64,000 nucleotides of DNA from positions 297,624 through 361,623 of the forward strand of contig NZ_MVKX01000002.1 of assembly GCF_002018365.1 (NCBI RefSeq), in the 5' to 3' direction. The notes below the pieces were generated by a model. That model had not been told where the DNA came from. It did not search any database and saw nothing but the letters and a program-made list of their open reading frames with translations. Source of the DNA: Acinetobacter amyesii (GTDB lineage: Bacteria; Pseudomonadota; Gammaproteobacteria; Pseudomonadales; Moraxellaceae). Positions 22,817 to 35,505 of this stretch are shown piece after piece. Made by a program: the position numbers and the translations under genes. Every line of letters begins with the position of its first letter. The stretch's first letter is position 1.

Positions 22817-24754
22817 ATGATTCAGTTAGACCAACTTTCCATTCGTCGCGGTGGGCGTGTTTTATTTCAAAAAGCATCTATGCAATTGCATCCAGGCTGG
22901 AAAATCGGCTTAACCGGTGTAAATGGTGCGGGTAAATCCACTCTTTTTTCTGCGCTTTTAGGTGGAATGGAATCTGATGGTGGTTCATTAACTCGTCCTG
23001 CGGTATGGACTGTCGCGCATATGGCGCAAGAAATCAAAGCTCTAGATATGAAAGCGATTGATTTCGTTCTATCAGGCGATGAAGAATATTGGGATATACA
23101 ACATAAACTTGAACATCCAGAACAATTAGACAATGAAGCATTGGCACACTTATATGGCCGATTTGATGAAATCCATGGCTATACAGCTCCATCCAAAGCC
23201 TCACAGCTGATGGCTGGTCTGGGTTTCTTTGAACATCAGTCGCAGCTCAATGTTTCAAGCTTTTCTGGTGGTTGGCGTATGCGTTTAAATCTTGCGCGTA
23301 CCCTAATGAGCCGTTCAGACCTATTATTACTCGATGAACCAACCAACCACTTAGACTTAGATGCGATTTTGTGGTTAGAAGATTGGTTAAAAGCTTATGA
23401 AGGCACACTGATCTTAATTTCACATGACCGTGATTTCTTAGATGCGGTGACTGATCATATTTTACATATTGAAAATCAAGAGCTGACGCTTTACACCGGT
23501 AACTATTCAACCTTTGAACGCACCCGTTCTGAGCGCTTGGCACAACAACAACAAGCCTATGAAAAACAACTCGAAACCCGTGCGCATCTCCAAAAATTTA
23601 TTGACCGTTTTAAAGCCAAAGCGACTAAAGCTAAGCAGGCTCAAAGCCGTATTAAACAATTAGAACGTATGCAGGAACTTTCTGCCGCGCATGTCGATAC
23701 GCCATTTACCTTTAGTTTCCGTGAGCCAACCAAAATGAGCTCGCCGCTGTTACAAATGGAACATGTCGATATTGGCTATGGTGACAAACTGATTGCCACC
23801 AATGTGAATTTACAGATTACCCCAAACAGTCGCATTGGTTTACTGGGAATGAATGGTGCGGGTAAATCAACCTTAATTAAATCCTTGGTTGGTGACCTTC
23901 CCTTATTACAAGGGACGCGCAAAGCCTCAGAACTGTTGAATATTGGCTATTTTGCACAGCATCAAATGGATGCTCTAGATGGCAATGCCAGCCCTATGTT
24001 GCAATTATCTCGAATCGCTGACAAAAAAATCAGTGAAGCGGCATTACGTTCATTCTTAGGCAGCTTTGGTTTTAGTGGCGAACGCATGGATACACCAAGT
24101 GAAGGCTTTTCAGGCGGTGAACGAGCAAGATTGGCTTTGGCTTTGATTGTTTGGCAACGTCCCAATGTTTTAATTCTAGATGAACCGACCAACCATTTAG
24201 ACCTTGATATGCGTCATGCCCTAACTATGGCATTACAAGATTTTGAAGGCGCTGTGGTTTTGGTTTCGCATGAACGTCAATTGATTGCCAGCGTTTGCGA
24301 CGAATTATTGTTAGTACATCATGGGAAATGTCGCGAATTTGATGGCGACCTCGTGGCTTATGCCGATTGGCTGCGTCAAGCACGGATTGACATGATGAAA
24401 AATAGCCAACAAGCCCCGACTCCCATCAAATCTCAAGTTGAAACTAAACCAACGATTTCCAAAGTCGATAAAGAAGCGCAACGTAAAGAAGCTGCACGTC
24501 AACGTGAATTGACCCGCCCGATTCGTAAAAACATTGAAAAAAATGAAGCGCAAATCAGCAAAATTCAACCACGCTTAAACGAAATCGAGGAATTATTAGC
24601 AGACAGTGCTTTATATGGAGCCGGTCGTAAAGATGACTTACTCAAACTGATGAATGAGCAAACAGAATTAAAAGCCAAACTTGAATCTATCGAAGAGCAA
24701 ATGCTTGAATTAATGATGGAATTAGAAGAAATGGAAAGTAGTTTTGAGGCTTAA
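22817..24754 (+). CDS. yheS: ABC-F family ATPase YheS
   Basis: A 645-residue soluble protein with two ABC ATPase domains and no membrane segments. Domain 1: Walker A GVNGAGKST, signature SSFSGGWRMRLNLA, Walker B LLLLDEPTNHLD; domain 2: GMNGAGKST, SEGFSGGERARLALA, VLILDEPTNHLD. The linker rich in Lys and Gln (about residues 235-285) is the P-site tRNA-interaction motif of ABC-F factors. The start is ATG 22817 (MIQLDQLSIRRGGRVLF), matching YheS; the 50 extra upstream codons of the frame look non-coding. The family acts on stalled ribosomes. A charged coiled-coil tail ends the protein. Confidence 0.92.
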   Translation: MIQLDQLSIRRGGRVLFQKASMQLHPGWKIGLTGVNGAGKSTLFSALLGGMESDGGSLTRPAVWTVAHMAQEIKALDMKAIDFVLSGDEEYWDIQHKLEHPEQLDNEALAHLYGRFDEIHGYTAPSKASQLMAGLGFFEHQSQLNVSSFSGGWRMRLNLARTLMSRSDLLLLDEPTNHLDLDAILWLEDWLKAYEGTLILISHDRDFLDAVTDHILHIENQELTLYTGNYSTFERTRSERLAQQQQAYEKQLETRAHLQKFIDRFKAKATKAKQAQSRIKQLERMQELSAAHVDTPFTFSFREPTKMSSPLLQMEHVDIGYGDKLIATNVNLQITPNSRIGLLGMNGAGKSTLIKSLVGDLPLLQGTRKASELLNIGYFAQHQMDALDGNASPMLQLSRIADKKISEAALRSFLGSFGFSGERMDTPSEGFSGGERARLALALIVWQRPNVLILDEPTNHLDLDMRHALTMALQDFEGAVVLVSHERQLIASVCDELLLVHHGKCREFDGDLVAYADWLRQARIDMMKNSQQAPTPIKSQVETKPTISKVDKEAQRKEAARQRELTRPIRKNIEKNEAQISKIQPRLNEIEELLADSALYGAGRKDDLLKLMNEQTELKAKLESIEEQMLELMMELEEMESSFEA

Positions 24755-24815
24755 TTTAAAAAGCAAAGCCCTAGATTTGCATTATTAAGAAAACCTAACT
24801 TAAGCTCAAAAAATC

Positions 24816-24855
24816 AATCGCCGTGAAATTTAAATGTTCCACGGCGATTTTTTAT
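24816..24855 (+). terminator. Terminator of yheS
   Basis: Stem AATCGCCGTG / CACGGCGATT with a 14-base loop, followed by a T-rich tract. Confidence 0.85.
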
Positions 24856-24879
24856 TTATACTTCACAATAGTAATCACA

Positions 24880-25270
24880 CTATAAATCTAAAAAATATTC
24901 AAAAAATCGAATGTTCCTAGCCAACTGGTTATTGCATCGTTAAGGCATTTCTATTCGGAAAGAAACTAAAAATTCAGCGATAGCTTTTATCCTACTTTTG
25001 CAAATGAATTCAAAAATATGCTTCACATCAAAATCATTGCTATAGTTATCCACAAAAGTCATTTTTAAATTCAAATCTTGGCTTTAAATTCATTTTTATT
25101 TTTTAAATTCAAAATATCGAACCACTTTTTTTGTGGATAAATATTTTTAAATGATATTATCCACAATTATAAATGACTTTGATGTTGAACACTATTAAAT
25201 GTGAAAATTCACAAAACTTATCCACATTTGTAACATGGATGCATTTTATCTCCACTGACTACATCAATTT
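24880..25270. other. DnaA-box cluster downstream of gyrB (origin-like region A)
   Basis: A gene-free, very AT-rich stretch with four perfect 9-mer DnaA boxes (TTATCCACA or complement) at 25046-25054 (+), 25132-25140 (-), 25157-25165 (+) and 25218-25226 (+). It also holds three TTTAAATTC-type elements (25065-25110), which recur in oriC. It could be an auxiliary origin element, a DnaA-titrating site or a DnaA-controlled promoter; the sequence does not decide. Confidence 0.7.
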
Positions 25271-25284
25271 AAACTTTTTAATGT

Positions 25285-25662
25285 TTAAGATAAGGCAGAA
25301 GGATGGGCTTTTTTTGCCTTTAAAAAGCGTAATTCTTGTATTTTCCAAGTCTGATCAAAATGCCAGATTTCCTGTATTTGCTGCTGTGTTTCGGCTAAAC
25401 CAATTAAAATTTTGCACTCAGTTTGGTCACGATTAAACTCATATTCTTCAAATTCTACGTCTGGTTTTTGTGGTTTCCAAACCCCATTCTTCACTGCATG
25501 TGCAATACGTTCATAGCGGACATAATTACTTTCGACACGCCCGTCTTGCTCATAAACCACCTTAAAGTGCTCATCTTCGTATTCGGCTAAAACAGTATAA
25601 TTTCCGGTAAAAAATGCATTTACCCAGATGTCACGAATGTGTTCAAGTTGATTGTCCATCAT
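25285..25662 (-). CDS. Hypothetical protein, possibly NTF2-like fold
   Basis: A 125-residue soluble, acidic protein (MDNQLEHIRDIWVNAFFTGNYTVLAEYEDEHFKVVYEQDGRVESNYVRYERI). The pattern of an N-terminal helix, a Tyr/Phe-rich turn and alternating strands (CKILIGLAETQQQIQEIWHFDQTWKIQELRFL) suggests an NTF2/SnoaL-type cone fold, which is inference only. Tandem ATGs at the start (25662 and 25659). It sits between gyrB and the DnaA-box cluster, its stop lying 58 bases from the nearest box. Function unknown. Confidence 0.7.
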   Translation of the reverse strand: MMDNQLEHIRDIWVNAFFTGNYTVLAEYEDEHFKVVYEQDGRVESNYVRYERIAHAVKNGVWKPQKPDVEFEEYEFNRDQTECKILIGLAETQQQIQEIWHFDQTWKIQELRFLKAKKAHPSALS

Positions 25663-25781
25663 ATATAGACCTCTTATTTTTAGCTGCTAAGTTCAATTTG
25701 ATTTGAGCTTAGCATCAGAATAAGTCAATTTTACAAAACACAAATTGGCGATTTAATATTCAATTTCATTTAAGATAGCAC

Positions 25782-25811
25782 AAAAAAAAGCACTCCGAAG
25801 AGTGCTTTTTT
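25782..25811. terminator. Terminator downstream of gyrB
   Basis: Stem AAAGCACTC / GAGTGCTTT with loop CGAA, flanked by A and T tracts; on the minus strand it follows the gyrB stop by about 20 bases. Confidence 0.9.
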
Positions 25812-25831
25812 GATGATTCTGTAATCAGAAT

Positions 25832-28309
<2,478 letters not shown>

Positions 28310-28343
28310 CTAGTGAAAAATAGGTCTATCCAAAGGTGGTATT

Positions 28344-29426
28344 TCATTGCACAACAGCCTGCACCGTACCATTTTCAACTTTGAATAATTGATAAGAAAT
28401 AGATAAATCATGTAAGTGTTTTTGCACTGAATCATGGTCTAAAGTGGTAATAAAAACTTGACTACCAAGATGGCTTAAACGCTCAATTAAACGCTGTTGT
28501 GCGGTTAAATCTAATTCTGCTGTCAGATCATCTAATAATACCACAGTTTCCTTATTACAAGCATGTAGCATTGCAATCTGTGACAGTTTTAACGCCATGA
28601 TCAATAACTTTTTTTGCCCACGAGAGAGCACAACATCTGCATCCCCCATAGCGGTTTTTAACCTTAAATCTGCACGGTGCGGACCATACTCGGTATAGCC
28701 ACGTTCGCAGTCTTTAAAGTGCTGATTGGTCAGATCATTCAGCAGTCCTGTTTCAGCATGAAAGCCTGCACTATATTCTAATGTTACTGTTAAATGAGGC
28801 AATAAGGCTTCGAGATCTTGTTGGAAATATCGAGTCCACTGCTCCACCACATTACTGCGCAGACTATGTAATATCTCACCATAATCACTGAGCATTTTGT
28901 TCCACGGTTCTAAGTCAGACAGACTCAAATGACGTCGTGATTTCAGCAAACTATTCCGCTGTTTTAATGCGCGTGCATAATATTGCCATGCATGGTAAAA
29001 CTCCGGTTCCACGTGGAACATCAACCAATCTAAAAGTTGACGTCGTGGCTTCGCACCATGATCAATAATATCGGTACTTTGTGGATCGATGAGTTGTAGC
29101 GGTAAAATCTTGGCCAACTGCCCTTGTGTCCCCACAAGGTCGCCATTGACTTTAATCACTTGCTCACCCGACTGCATTTTTTGCATGCCAATACGGTCTG
29201 TTGCAGACTGCGCAAAGACGACAGCGTCAGGGCTATTATTTTGAATATAGTTTTTCGGAATATGGGTTCGAAAAGAACGTCCAGTTGCCAGCAAATGTAC
29301 TGCTTCTAATACAGAAGTTTTACCTGAACCATTTTGCCCATAAAAGACATTAAACGGCTGCAACCCAGAGAGTGCAACCGTCTTTAAATTTCGAACACGT
29401 TCTACATGTAAACGCGTGATATGCAT
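28344..29426 (-). CDS. recF: DNA replication/repair protein RecF
   Basis: A 360-residue SMC-like ATPase that helps load RecA at gaps. Walker A is GQNGSGKTS at about residues 30-38; the signature [16 protein letters not shown] and Walker [14 protein letters not shown] lie in the C-terminal half. The N-terminal [19 protein letters not shown] opening is typical. Separated by 23 bases from dnaN. The coding sequence contains a 16-bp parS site (29005-29020). Confidence 0.97.
   Translation of the reverse strand: MHITRLHVERVRNLKTVALSGLQPFNVFYGQNGSGKTSVLEAVHLLATGRSFRTHIPKNYIQNNSPDAVVFAQSATDRIGMQKMQSGEQVIKVNGDLVGTQGQLAKILPLQLIDPQSTDIIDHGAKPRRQLLDWLMFHVEPEFYHAWQYYARALKQRNSLLKSRRHLSLSDLEPWNKMLSDYGEILHSLRSNVVEQWTRYFQQDLEALLPHLTVTLEYSAGFHAETGLLNDLTNQHFKDCERGYTEYGPHRADLRLKTAMGDADVVLSRGQKKLLIMALKLSQIAMLHACNKETVVLLDDLTAELDLTAQQRLIERLSHLGSQVFITTLDHDSVQKHLHDLSISYQLFKVENGTVQAVVQ
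29005..29020. promoter_or_regulatory. parS site 2 (inside recF)
   Basis: GGTTCCACGTGGAACA; its complement TGTTCCACGTGGAACC equals the parS form described for Pseudomonas aeruginosa. It lies about 3.3 kb left of oriC. Confidence 0.8.
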
Positions 29427-29449
29427 AATAATTGAGACATCAGTCCGAA

Positions 29450-30598
29450 TTAAACACGCATTGGCATCACAACATAGGTTTGATCTTGTTGCTGTGGATC
29501 TTGTACCAATACCGACTGGTTCGCTTCTGTCATGGTCATTGCAACATCATCACCATCCAACACATTCAGAACTTCCAATAAGTACTGTGCATTGAATGAC
29601 ATTTCCATCGGTGCATCAGCATATTGAATCGCGAGATCTTCGATCGCTTCATCTTGTTCAGGGTTATTGGCACGAAGTTGTAAAGTGTCCGCATCAAACT
29701 TCAAGAATACGCCGCGCAATTTTTCATTACTTAAAATCGCCACACGTTGTAGTGATTGTTTAAATACATCATGTGCAATGCGCACATTTTTATCACCACC
29801 ACGTGGAATCACACGGCGGTAGTCAGGGAATTTACCATCGATCAATTTGGTGGTGAAACGTACGGTAATATCACCCTGCTCTTTATCACGGCTGGCAATG
29901 GTAATTGTTACATTTAATAATTCACGACCAATTAACAACGACAATTGCTCGTCTTCAACACTCAATAGACGCTGCAATTCACCTACAGCTTTACGTGGAA
30001 CAATCGCTTGCATTGCTTGTGTTGCATTCGAGCTTGCCGCTGTTTCACACATTGCTAAACGGTGACCATCGGTCGTTACTGCACGCAATTGATTTTCATC
30101 AATTTCAAGCAAAGTACCCGTCAAATAAAAACGCACATCTTGAACCGCCATGGCAAAAGACGTTTTTTCAAATAAACGCTTTAACTCACGCTGAGTCACA
30201 CCAACTTGAGTACCTTGAGTATTTTCAGTGGTTAATAATGGATAGTCTTCTGCAGGCAAAGTACCCAATACAAAACGACTGTTTCCAGATTTTAAAATAC
30301 AACGTTGATCTTCAGTAATTTGCAAATCAATCAATGCCGCTGACGGCAATGATTTACAGATATCCATCAATTTACGCGCAGGAACAGTCGTCACCCCGGC
30401 TTGTAAACATGCACCTTCAGTAAGTGGTGTACTTGCAACCAGTTCAACTTCAAGATCTGAACCGGTAATGGTCAAAGCTTGCTCTGTTACCTGTACTTTT
30501 ACATTGGATAAAATATTTAAGGTATGGCGACGTTCAACCGCTCCTACGACATGTGATAGAACATTCAGTAAGCTTTCTTTCGCGATTTTTAAACGCAC
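29450..30598 (-). CDS. dnaN: DNA polymerase III beta sliding clamp
   Basis: A 382-residue clamp with three repeats of the processivity fold. The start is GTG at 30598 with AGGAATGTATC before it; the first residues read [33 protein letters not shown], as usual. Other clamp landmarks: [42 protein letters not shown], and the C-terminal [21 protein letters not shown] that lines the partner pocket. It follows dnaA by about 108 bases. Confidence 0.98.
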   Translation of the reverse strand: MRLKIAKESLLNVLSHVVGAVERRHTLNILSNVKVQVTEQALTITGSDLEVELVASTPLTEGACLQAGVTTVPARKLMDICKSLPSAALIDLQITEDQRCILKSGNSRFVLGTLPAEDYPLLTTENTQGTQVGVTQRELKRLFEKTSFAMAVQDVRFYLTGTLLEIDENQLRAVTTDGHRLAMCETAASSNATQAMQAIVPRKAVGELQRLLSVEDEQLSLLIGRELLNVTITIASRDKEQGDITVRFTTKLIDGKFPDYRRVIPRGGDKNVRIAHDVFKQSLQRVAILSNEKLRGVFLKFDADTLQLRANNPEQDEAIEDLAIQYADAPMEMSFNAQYLLEVLNVLDGDDVAMTMTEANQSVLVQDPQQQDQTYVVMPMRV

Positions 30599-30706
30599 GA
30601 TACATTCCTCTAAAAACTGAAGACAGACAAAATAAATTAATTTTTTAGCAGTGTACTATGCGGCAGAATATACCGCATTGCAAGAACAGAATTTGAACGA
30701 AAAGAC

Positions 30707-32092
30707 TTAACTTTGCAGCAGACGTTGCAAGTTTTTATAGTCCTCATTGAAGATTGGATCTTCTTCACGCAGGCTTTGTACTTTTTCACAGGCATGCATC
30801 ACAGTACTGTGGTCACGATTACCAAAAGCCATACCAATTTCAGGGAAACTATCCCCTGTCAGCTCACGTGCTAGCCCCATAGCCAACTGACGTGGACGTG
30901 CATAAATGCGTGTACGTTTTGGACCAACCAATTCTTTCAGTGGAATACGGAAATATTCACTCACCACACGCTGAATATTTTCCGTGCTGATGGTGCGCGC
31001 ACGAATCGCCAACACATCTTTTAATGATTCACGGACCACATCAAGGTCGATTGGGGTGCCTTTAAAACGAGAAATGGCTACGACTTTATTCAGCGCACCT
31101 TCTAGTTCACGGACATTGGCAACCACTTGTTGGGCAATAAACAGCGCACAATTCCGTGGAAGTTCCACCCCATTGCTTTCCGCTTTTTTCAGTAAAATTT
31201 CAATACGGGTTTCAATATCAGGCGGTTCAACACCTACTGATAAGCCCCACGAAAAACGTGAAACCAATCGTGGATCTAGCTCAGTCAGTTCTTTTGGATA
31301 ACGATCTGAGGTTAAAATGATTTGCTTAGATTCATCCAATAACGCGTTGAAGGTATAGAAGAACTCAACCAAGCTAGCCTCTTTACCCGCCAACAAATGA
31401 ATATCATCCACCAATAACAAATCTAATGAACGACAGTTTTTCTTAAATTCTTCGACCTTACCTTGCTGTAGCGAGCTCACAAAGTCTTGTACAAAACTTT
31501 CAGCCGTCATGTACATCACACGTGCATTCGGCTTCGCTTGCAATAATGCATTACCTACGGCTTGCATTAAATGGGTTTTACCTAAACCAGTCGGTCCATA
31601 TAAAAATAACGGGTTATGCTGCGAAGCACCTGGCTGCGTCAAGACTTTACGACAGGTTTCTGCCGCCATCTGATTGGAACGGCCTTCAACAAACAAGGAA
31701 AAGGTAAACAATGGGTTAAGCTGACGCTTACGGTTATTTTTTAAAGACGTCTCTTCTTTTTCTTTTTTAGGACGTGTTGGTACCGACACTTGTGGCGTTG
31801 ACTCTAATGCTGCGGTGGTTGTTGCTGGTTGCTCAGCTGCAGATAAAATTGCACCAGGTCGTGAATCGACCAAAATCTCAACTTTACGTACCCGACCTTC
31901 AGACAACTGTTCCGCTAAAATTGAAATCAGTTCTAAATGGTGCTCTTGAATATAGCGTGTCCAATATGGATTCGGTGCATAGAGTTTTAGACTATCACCT
32001 GCATCTTCTGCCACCAGTGGGCGTATCCACATTGTATAGACATTTCCTGAAAGCTCTTGTCGCAAGCGAGTTAAGCAGTCTGTCCAAAGCAT
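30707..32092 (-). CDS. dnaA: Chromosomal replication initiator DnaA
   Basis: A 461-residue AAA+ initiator. Domain I starts LWTDCLTRLRQELSGNVYTMWIRPL. A Pro/Thr/Ala linker (about 85-130) forms domain II. Walker A is GPTGLGKTHLMQ, Walker B LLLVDDIHLLAG, followed by sensor and arginine-finger regions (ELDPRLVSRFSWG). Domain IV contains GNRDHSTVMHACEKV, the helix-turn-helix signature for box recognition. ATG follows AGGGGTTTCAC. It is read leftward from oriC; boxes in its upstream region also allow autoregulation. Confidence 0.99.
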   Translation of the reverse strand: MLWTDCLTRLRQELSGNVYTMWIRPLVAEDAGDSLKLYAPNPYWTRYIQEHHLELISILAEQLSEGRVRKVEILVDSRPGAILSAAEQPATTTAALESTPQVSVPTRPKKEKEETSLKNNRKRQLNPLFTFSLFVEGRSNQMAAETCRKVLTQPGASQHNPLFLYGPTGLGKTHLMQAVGNALLQAKPNARVMYMTAESFVQDFVSSLQQGKVEEFKKNCRSLDLLLVDDIHLLAGKEASLVEFFYTFNALLDESKQIILTSDRYPKELTELDPRLVSRFSWGLSVGVEPPDIETRIEILLKKAESNGVELPRNCALFIAQQVVANVRELEGALNKVVAISRFKGTPIDLDVVRESLKDVLAIRARTISTENIQRVVSEYFRIPLKELVGPKRTRIYARPRQLAMGLARELTGDSFPEIGMAFGNRDHSTVMHACEKVQSLREEDPIFNEDYKNLQRLLQS

Positions 32093-32102
32093 GTGAAACC
32101 CC

Positions 32103-32560
32103 TATTTCAGTCCATTGTACGTAAAAAATAATTCAACCCCGCCTAAGCGGGCAGCCATTCTAACCATCTTATCCACATCTGTCATGAACAAATCAGTCGA
32201 AATCGATCAAAAAAACACAAATTGAGTTTAAATTTAAATTTAAATCACGTGTGGATAAGTTTATCCGCAAGCTGTGGATAAATTGTAGCACAAAGTTATC
32301 CACAAACTATCAAAATTATAAAAACATCGTTATCCACAATATAAATATTTGTTTTTTAAATCTAAAAATACGTTTTCCACAGAAAATATCAACACTAATA
32401 GTAATAAATTTAAATTTTAAAATTTGAATTTATTTATAAGATCGACCCATTCTGGGGATAACTTGATGGTTGGTTTAAATTCAAATTTAAATTCATAAAA
32501 ACCAATTCGCAAATTTGAGATTGTGGATAAAACTGTGAGTAAACTTGAAGATAACTTAAA
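32103..32560. other. oriC: Replication origin oriC (dnaA-rpmH spacer)
   Basis: Gene-free AT-rich region between divergent dnaA and rpmH. Six perfect DnaA boxes: 32169-32177 (+), 32250-32258 (-), 32273-32281 (-), 32296-32304 (+), 32330-32338 (+), 32522-32530 (-). Three one-mismatch boxes: 32261-32269 (TTATCCGCA), 32373-32381 (TTTTCCACA) and 32453-32461 (TGGGGATAA). AT-rich tracts of TTTAAATTTAAA type at 32225-32245, 32406-32433 and 32471-32499 are candidate unwinding elements. Position and content match origins of related gamma-proteobacteria. Confidence 0.93.
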
Positions 32561-32751
32561 TAATTAACATATACAATGATTTAGTTTGTGAGTATTTTAA
32601 TTTAAAACTTTCTGACTGATTTCTAATCCTTATATTATCTTGATATATCACAGCCTAGATTTTGAAAGAAAGCGTGTTTTTCATTGACAGCTCAAGCAAT
32701 GAGCACTAAAATCGCGAACCTTTACTGAAAGATCATTTTTGGAGTTTCGAT

Positions 32752-32886
32752 ATGAAACGTACTTTCCAACCTTCTGAGTTGAAACGTAAACGCGTTCATG
32801 GTTTCCGTGCTCGCATGGCTACTAAAGCTGGCCGTCAAGTATTAGCGCGTCGTCGTGCAAAAGGTCGTCACAGCTTAACTGTTTAA
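32752..32886 (+). CDS. rpmH: 50S ribosomal protein L34
   Basis: A 44-residue, strongly basic protein reading [18 protein letters not shown] and on to the usual GRHSLTV ending. ATG at 32752 follows TTTGGAGTTTCG. First gene to the right of oriC, starting the rpmH-rnpA-yidD-yidC series. Confidence 0.99.
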
Positions 32887-32917
32887 TTTCAGTTAAGACT
32901 GTCAAGACTTGGGTGTT

Positions 32918-33310
32918 ATGACAACACTTTACGGCTTTAGCACAGATGTGCGAATACACTGTGCTGCCGATTATAAAAGTGTGTTCGATGGTGCGCTTTT
33001 TAAAGTGCATCAACCCCATTTCTTATTTCTAGCAAAAATCTCCGAACAGCCGAATAGCCGTTTGGGTATTGTTGTTGCTAAGAAAAAAGTGCGCCGCGCA
33101 CATGAAAGAAATCGAGTAAAACGACTTGCACGCGAAAGTTTTCGCCTGCATCAACAGCAGTCTAATGTATTAGATATTGTCGTTATGCCAAAAATGGGCA
33201 TAGAGGCGGTACCGAATGCAGAGTTGCATCAGCAATTACAATTTGCTTGGCAAAAATTGCAGCGCCTTGCAAATAAGCATAAAAAAATAGCTACCTCCCC
33301 ACAAGCGTAG
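32918..33310 (+). CDS. rnpA: Ribonuclease P protein component
   Basis: A 130-residue basic subunit that helps the RNA enzyme process tRNA 5' ends. The RNR signature is in [18 protein letters not shown] at about residues 60-77, following [10 protein letters not shown]. The ATG at 32918 is preferred; a TTG three codons upstream is also in frame. It begins 31 bases after rpmH and 9 bases separate it from yidD, consistent with one transcript. Confidence 0.97.
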   Translation: MTTLYGFSTDVRIHCAADYKSVFDGALFKVHQPHFLFLAKISEQPNSRLGIVVAKKKVRRAHERNRVKRLARESFRLHQQQSNVLDIVVMPKMGIEAVPNAELHQQLQFAWQKLQRLANKHKKIATSPQA

Positions 33311-33319
33311 AGATGACCA

Positions 33320-33640
33320 ATGGTTCGTTTACTGCATTGGCTCATTCGTTTCTATCAGATTGCGATTAGTCCTTTATTGGGACCACGCTGTCGTTATATT
33401 CCAACATGTTCTCAATATTCTTTGGAAGCAGTCCATCAACATGGTGCTGTACGTGGAGTGTGTCTAGCTGTTCAGCGTATTTGCCGTTGTCATCCTTGGG
33501 GCGGTTCAGGCTATGATCCTGTTCCATCAAAAGCAATTCGTTTTATTTCATTTCAGCAAATAGATTCTCAAACGCTTCACGTTGCTGTACCCTTTCGTGA
33601 ACGTTTATTGAACCAAAATCACTCTAACCACTTGGGGTAA
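33320..33640 (+). CDS. yidD: Membrane protein insertion efficiency factor YidD
   Basis: A 106-residue small protein with the family core [35 protein letters not shown], including three conserved cysteines, then GGSGYDPVP. The N-terminal amphipathic helix binds the inner membrane. It assists YidC-dependent insertion and ends 5 bases before yidC. The C-terminal 25 residues after DPVP are longer than in the shortest homologues. Confidence 0.96.
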   Translation: MVRLLHWLIRFYQIAISPLLGPRCRYIPTCSQYSLEAVHQHGAVRGVCLAVQRICRCHPWGGSGYDPVPSKAIRFISFQQIDSQTLHVAVPFRERLLNQNHSNHLG

Positions 33641-33645
33641 TACCT

Positions 33646-35412
33646 ATGCAACAATGGGCCAGGATTGCAATTCTAGGGGCCATGTTTGTTGTCGCATATT
33701 TGCTCATTTTGGCTTGGCAGAAAGATTATGGAAATGCGGAACAAAAACCTCAGCAAAATGCTGCGGTGGTAACGCATGAAGTATCTGCCGATTTGCCAAA
33801 TGGCCAGACAGCTACGGCTGCTACTGATGTGCCGCAAGCAAATAATGCTGCTACACAACAAACAACAGATGCCACTGCACCTGTTAGTCAACAGTTAATT
33901 TCAGTACAAACTGACCTTTACCATCTTTGGATTAATCCAAAGGGTGGCGATATTGTTCGTATTGAATTACTCAATCATGACAAAAATAAAGACAGCGACG
34001 AACCGTTTGTAATGCTTGAAAGCGATGCAAAACGGACTTATGTTGCTCAGTCTGGCTTAATTGGTCTTAATGGCCCTGACAGCAATCCGAAAGGACGTCC
34101 AACCTATGAGATTGAAAAATCTTCATATACGTTGAATGACGCAAAAGCTGTGAAGGGTAAAGATGGCCAAACAGCAAAAGTTTTGTCAGTACCAATGGTT
34201 TATAAAACAGCAGATGGTGTAGAGGTGATTAAAACCTTTAACTTCACTGAAGGTGAATACCCTGTTGTTGTAAATCATAAAATCGTGAACCGCAGTGCTC
34301 AGAACTGGCAAGGTCAGATGTTTGGTCAGCTTAAACGCGACAACTCTGAAGATCCAGGTAAATCTGATCAAGGTATTTTCACTTTAGGTACATTCCTTGG
34401 TGGTGCATGGGGTACGCCTGAAGAACATTACAACAAACTTAAATTTGCTAACTTCAATGAAGAAAAATTGAATGTTGAAGCAACTGGTGGTTGGGTTGCA
34501 ATGGTTCAGCATTACTTCGTGAGTGCGTGGATTCCTGGACAGATCAAATTAACGCAAGCCAATGGTCAGCCTTATGCTGCGAAACTTGAGTCACGTAAAT
34601 CTACCGATGATATGAACATTATTCAGTTCACATCGCCTGCAATCAATGTTCCTGCAGGAACTGTGGCAGAAGTAGATGCAACGTTCTATTCAGGTCCAAA
34701 AATTCAATCTGAATTGAAAGATTTAGCTGTTGGTTTAAACCAAACTGTAGATTACGGTTGGTTGTGGCCAATCGCGAAATTACTGTTCTTAGGCCTACAA
34801 TTCTTCCATGGTTTAGTGGGTAACTGGGGGTGGTCAATTATTCTATTGACGATTCTGGTGAAACTGATCTTGTGGCCATTGTCAGCTAAAGGTTATCGTG
34901 GCATGGCGAAAATGCGCGTGATTGCACCTGAAATGCAACGCATGAAAGAAGAGTTCGGTGAAGACCGTATGCGCTTTTCGCAAGAAATGATGGCATTGTA
35001 TAAACGTGAACAAGTGAATCCATTGTCGGGCTGTTTTCCGTTATTGCTCCAAATGCCGATCTTCCTTGCTTTGTACTGGGTATTGATGGAGTCTGTTGAA
35101 CTACGTCATGCGCCATGGTTAGGTTGGATTCAAGATTTATCTGCGATGGATCCATGGTTTATTTTGCCGCTATTAATGGGCTTGACCATGTTCATTCAGC
35201 AAAGTTTGAACCCACAACCGGCTGATCCAATGCAGGCGAAAGTCTTCAAAATCATGCCAGTGATCTTTACGGTATTTATGTTGTTCTTCCCTGCGGGCCT
35301 TGTGCTTTACTGGATCTGTAACAACAGTATTACTATTCTTCAACAAGGTTTGATTAACAAATCAGTTGAAAAAGACCGTTTAAAACGTGAAGCGGCTGAC
35401 TCAGCAAACTAA
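33646..35412 (+). CDS. yidC: Membrane protein insertase YidC
   Basis: A 588-residue inner-membrane insertase. One N-terminal anchor (IAILGAMFVVAYLLILAW), a low-complexity Ala/Thr/Gln linker (about 30-85), the large periplasmic beta domain (about 85-350), then the five-segment catalytic core beginning WGWSIILLTILVKLILWPLSAKGYR. The conserved arginine of the hydrophilic groove is probably the Arg in SAKGYR. It follows yidD by 5 bases and is closed by a terminator. Confidence 0.98.
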   Translation: MQQWARIAILGAMFVVAYLLILAWQKDYGNAEQKPQQNAAVVTHEVSADLPNGQTATAATDVPQANNAATQQTTDATAPVSQQLISVQTDLYHLWINPKGGDIVRIELLNHDKNKDSDEPFVMLESDAKRTYVAQSGLIGLNGPDSNPKGRPTYEIEKSSYTLNDAKAVKGKDGQTAKVLSVPMVYKTADGVEVIKTFNFTEGEYPVVVNHKIVNRSAQNWQGQMFGQLKRDNSEDPGKSDQGIFTLGTFLGGAWGTPEEHYNKLKFANFNEEKLNVEATGGWVAMVQHYFVSAWIPGQIKLTQANGQPYAAKLESRKSTDDMNIIQFTSPAINVPAGTVAEVDATFYSGPKIQSELKDLAVGLNQTVDYGWLWPIAKLLFLGLQFFHGLVGNWGWSIILLTILVKLILWPLSAKGYRGMAKMRVIAPEMQRMKEEFGEDRMRFSQEMMALYKREQVNPLSGCFPLLLQMPIFLALYWVLMESVELRHAPWLGWIQDLSAMDPWFILPLLMGLTMFIQQSLNPQPADPMQAKVFKIMPVIFTVFMLFFPAGLVLYWICNNSITILQQGLINKSVEKDRLKREAADSAN

Positions 35413-35432
35413 GCATTGCTGATGGGCTGAAT

Positions 35433-35472
35433 AAATCCGCTTAAGATGGTAATCTTAGGCGGATTTTTCTTT
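35433..35472 (+). terminator. Terminator of the rpmH-yidC operon
   Basis: Stem AAATCCGCTTAAGAT / ATCTTAGGCGGATTT (one T-G pair), loop GGTA, then TTTTTCTTT. Confidence 0.9.
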
Positions 35473-35505
35473 ATCTGTCGTTTGAAAATTTTTTAGGTGA
35501 ATTTT

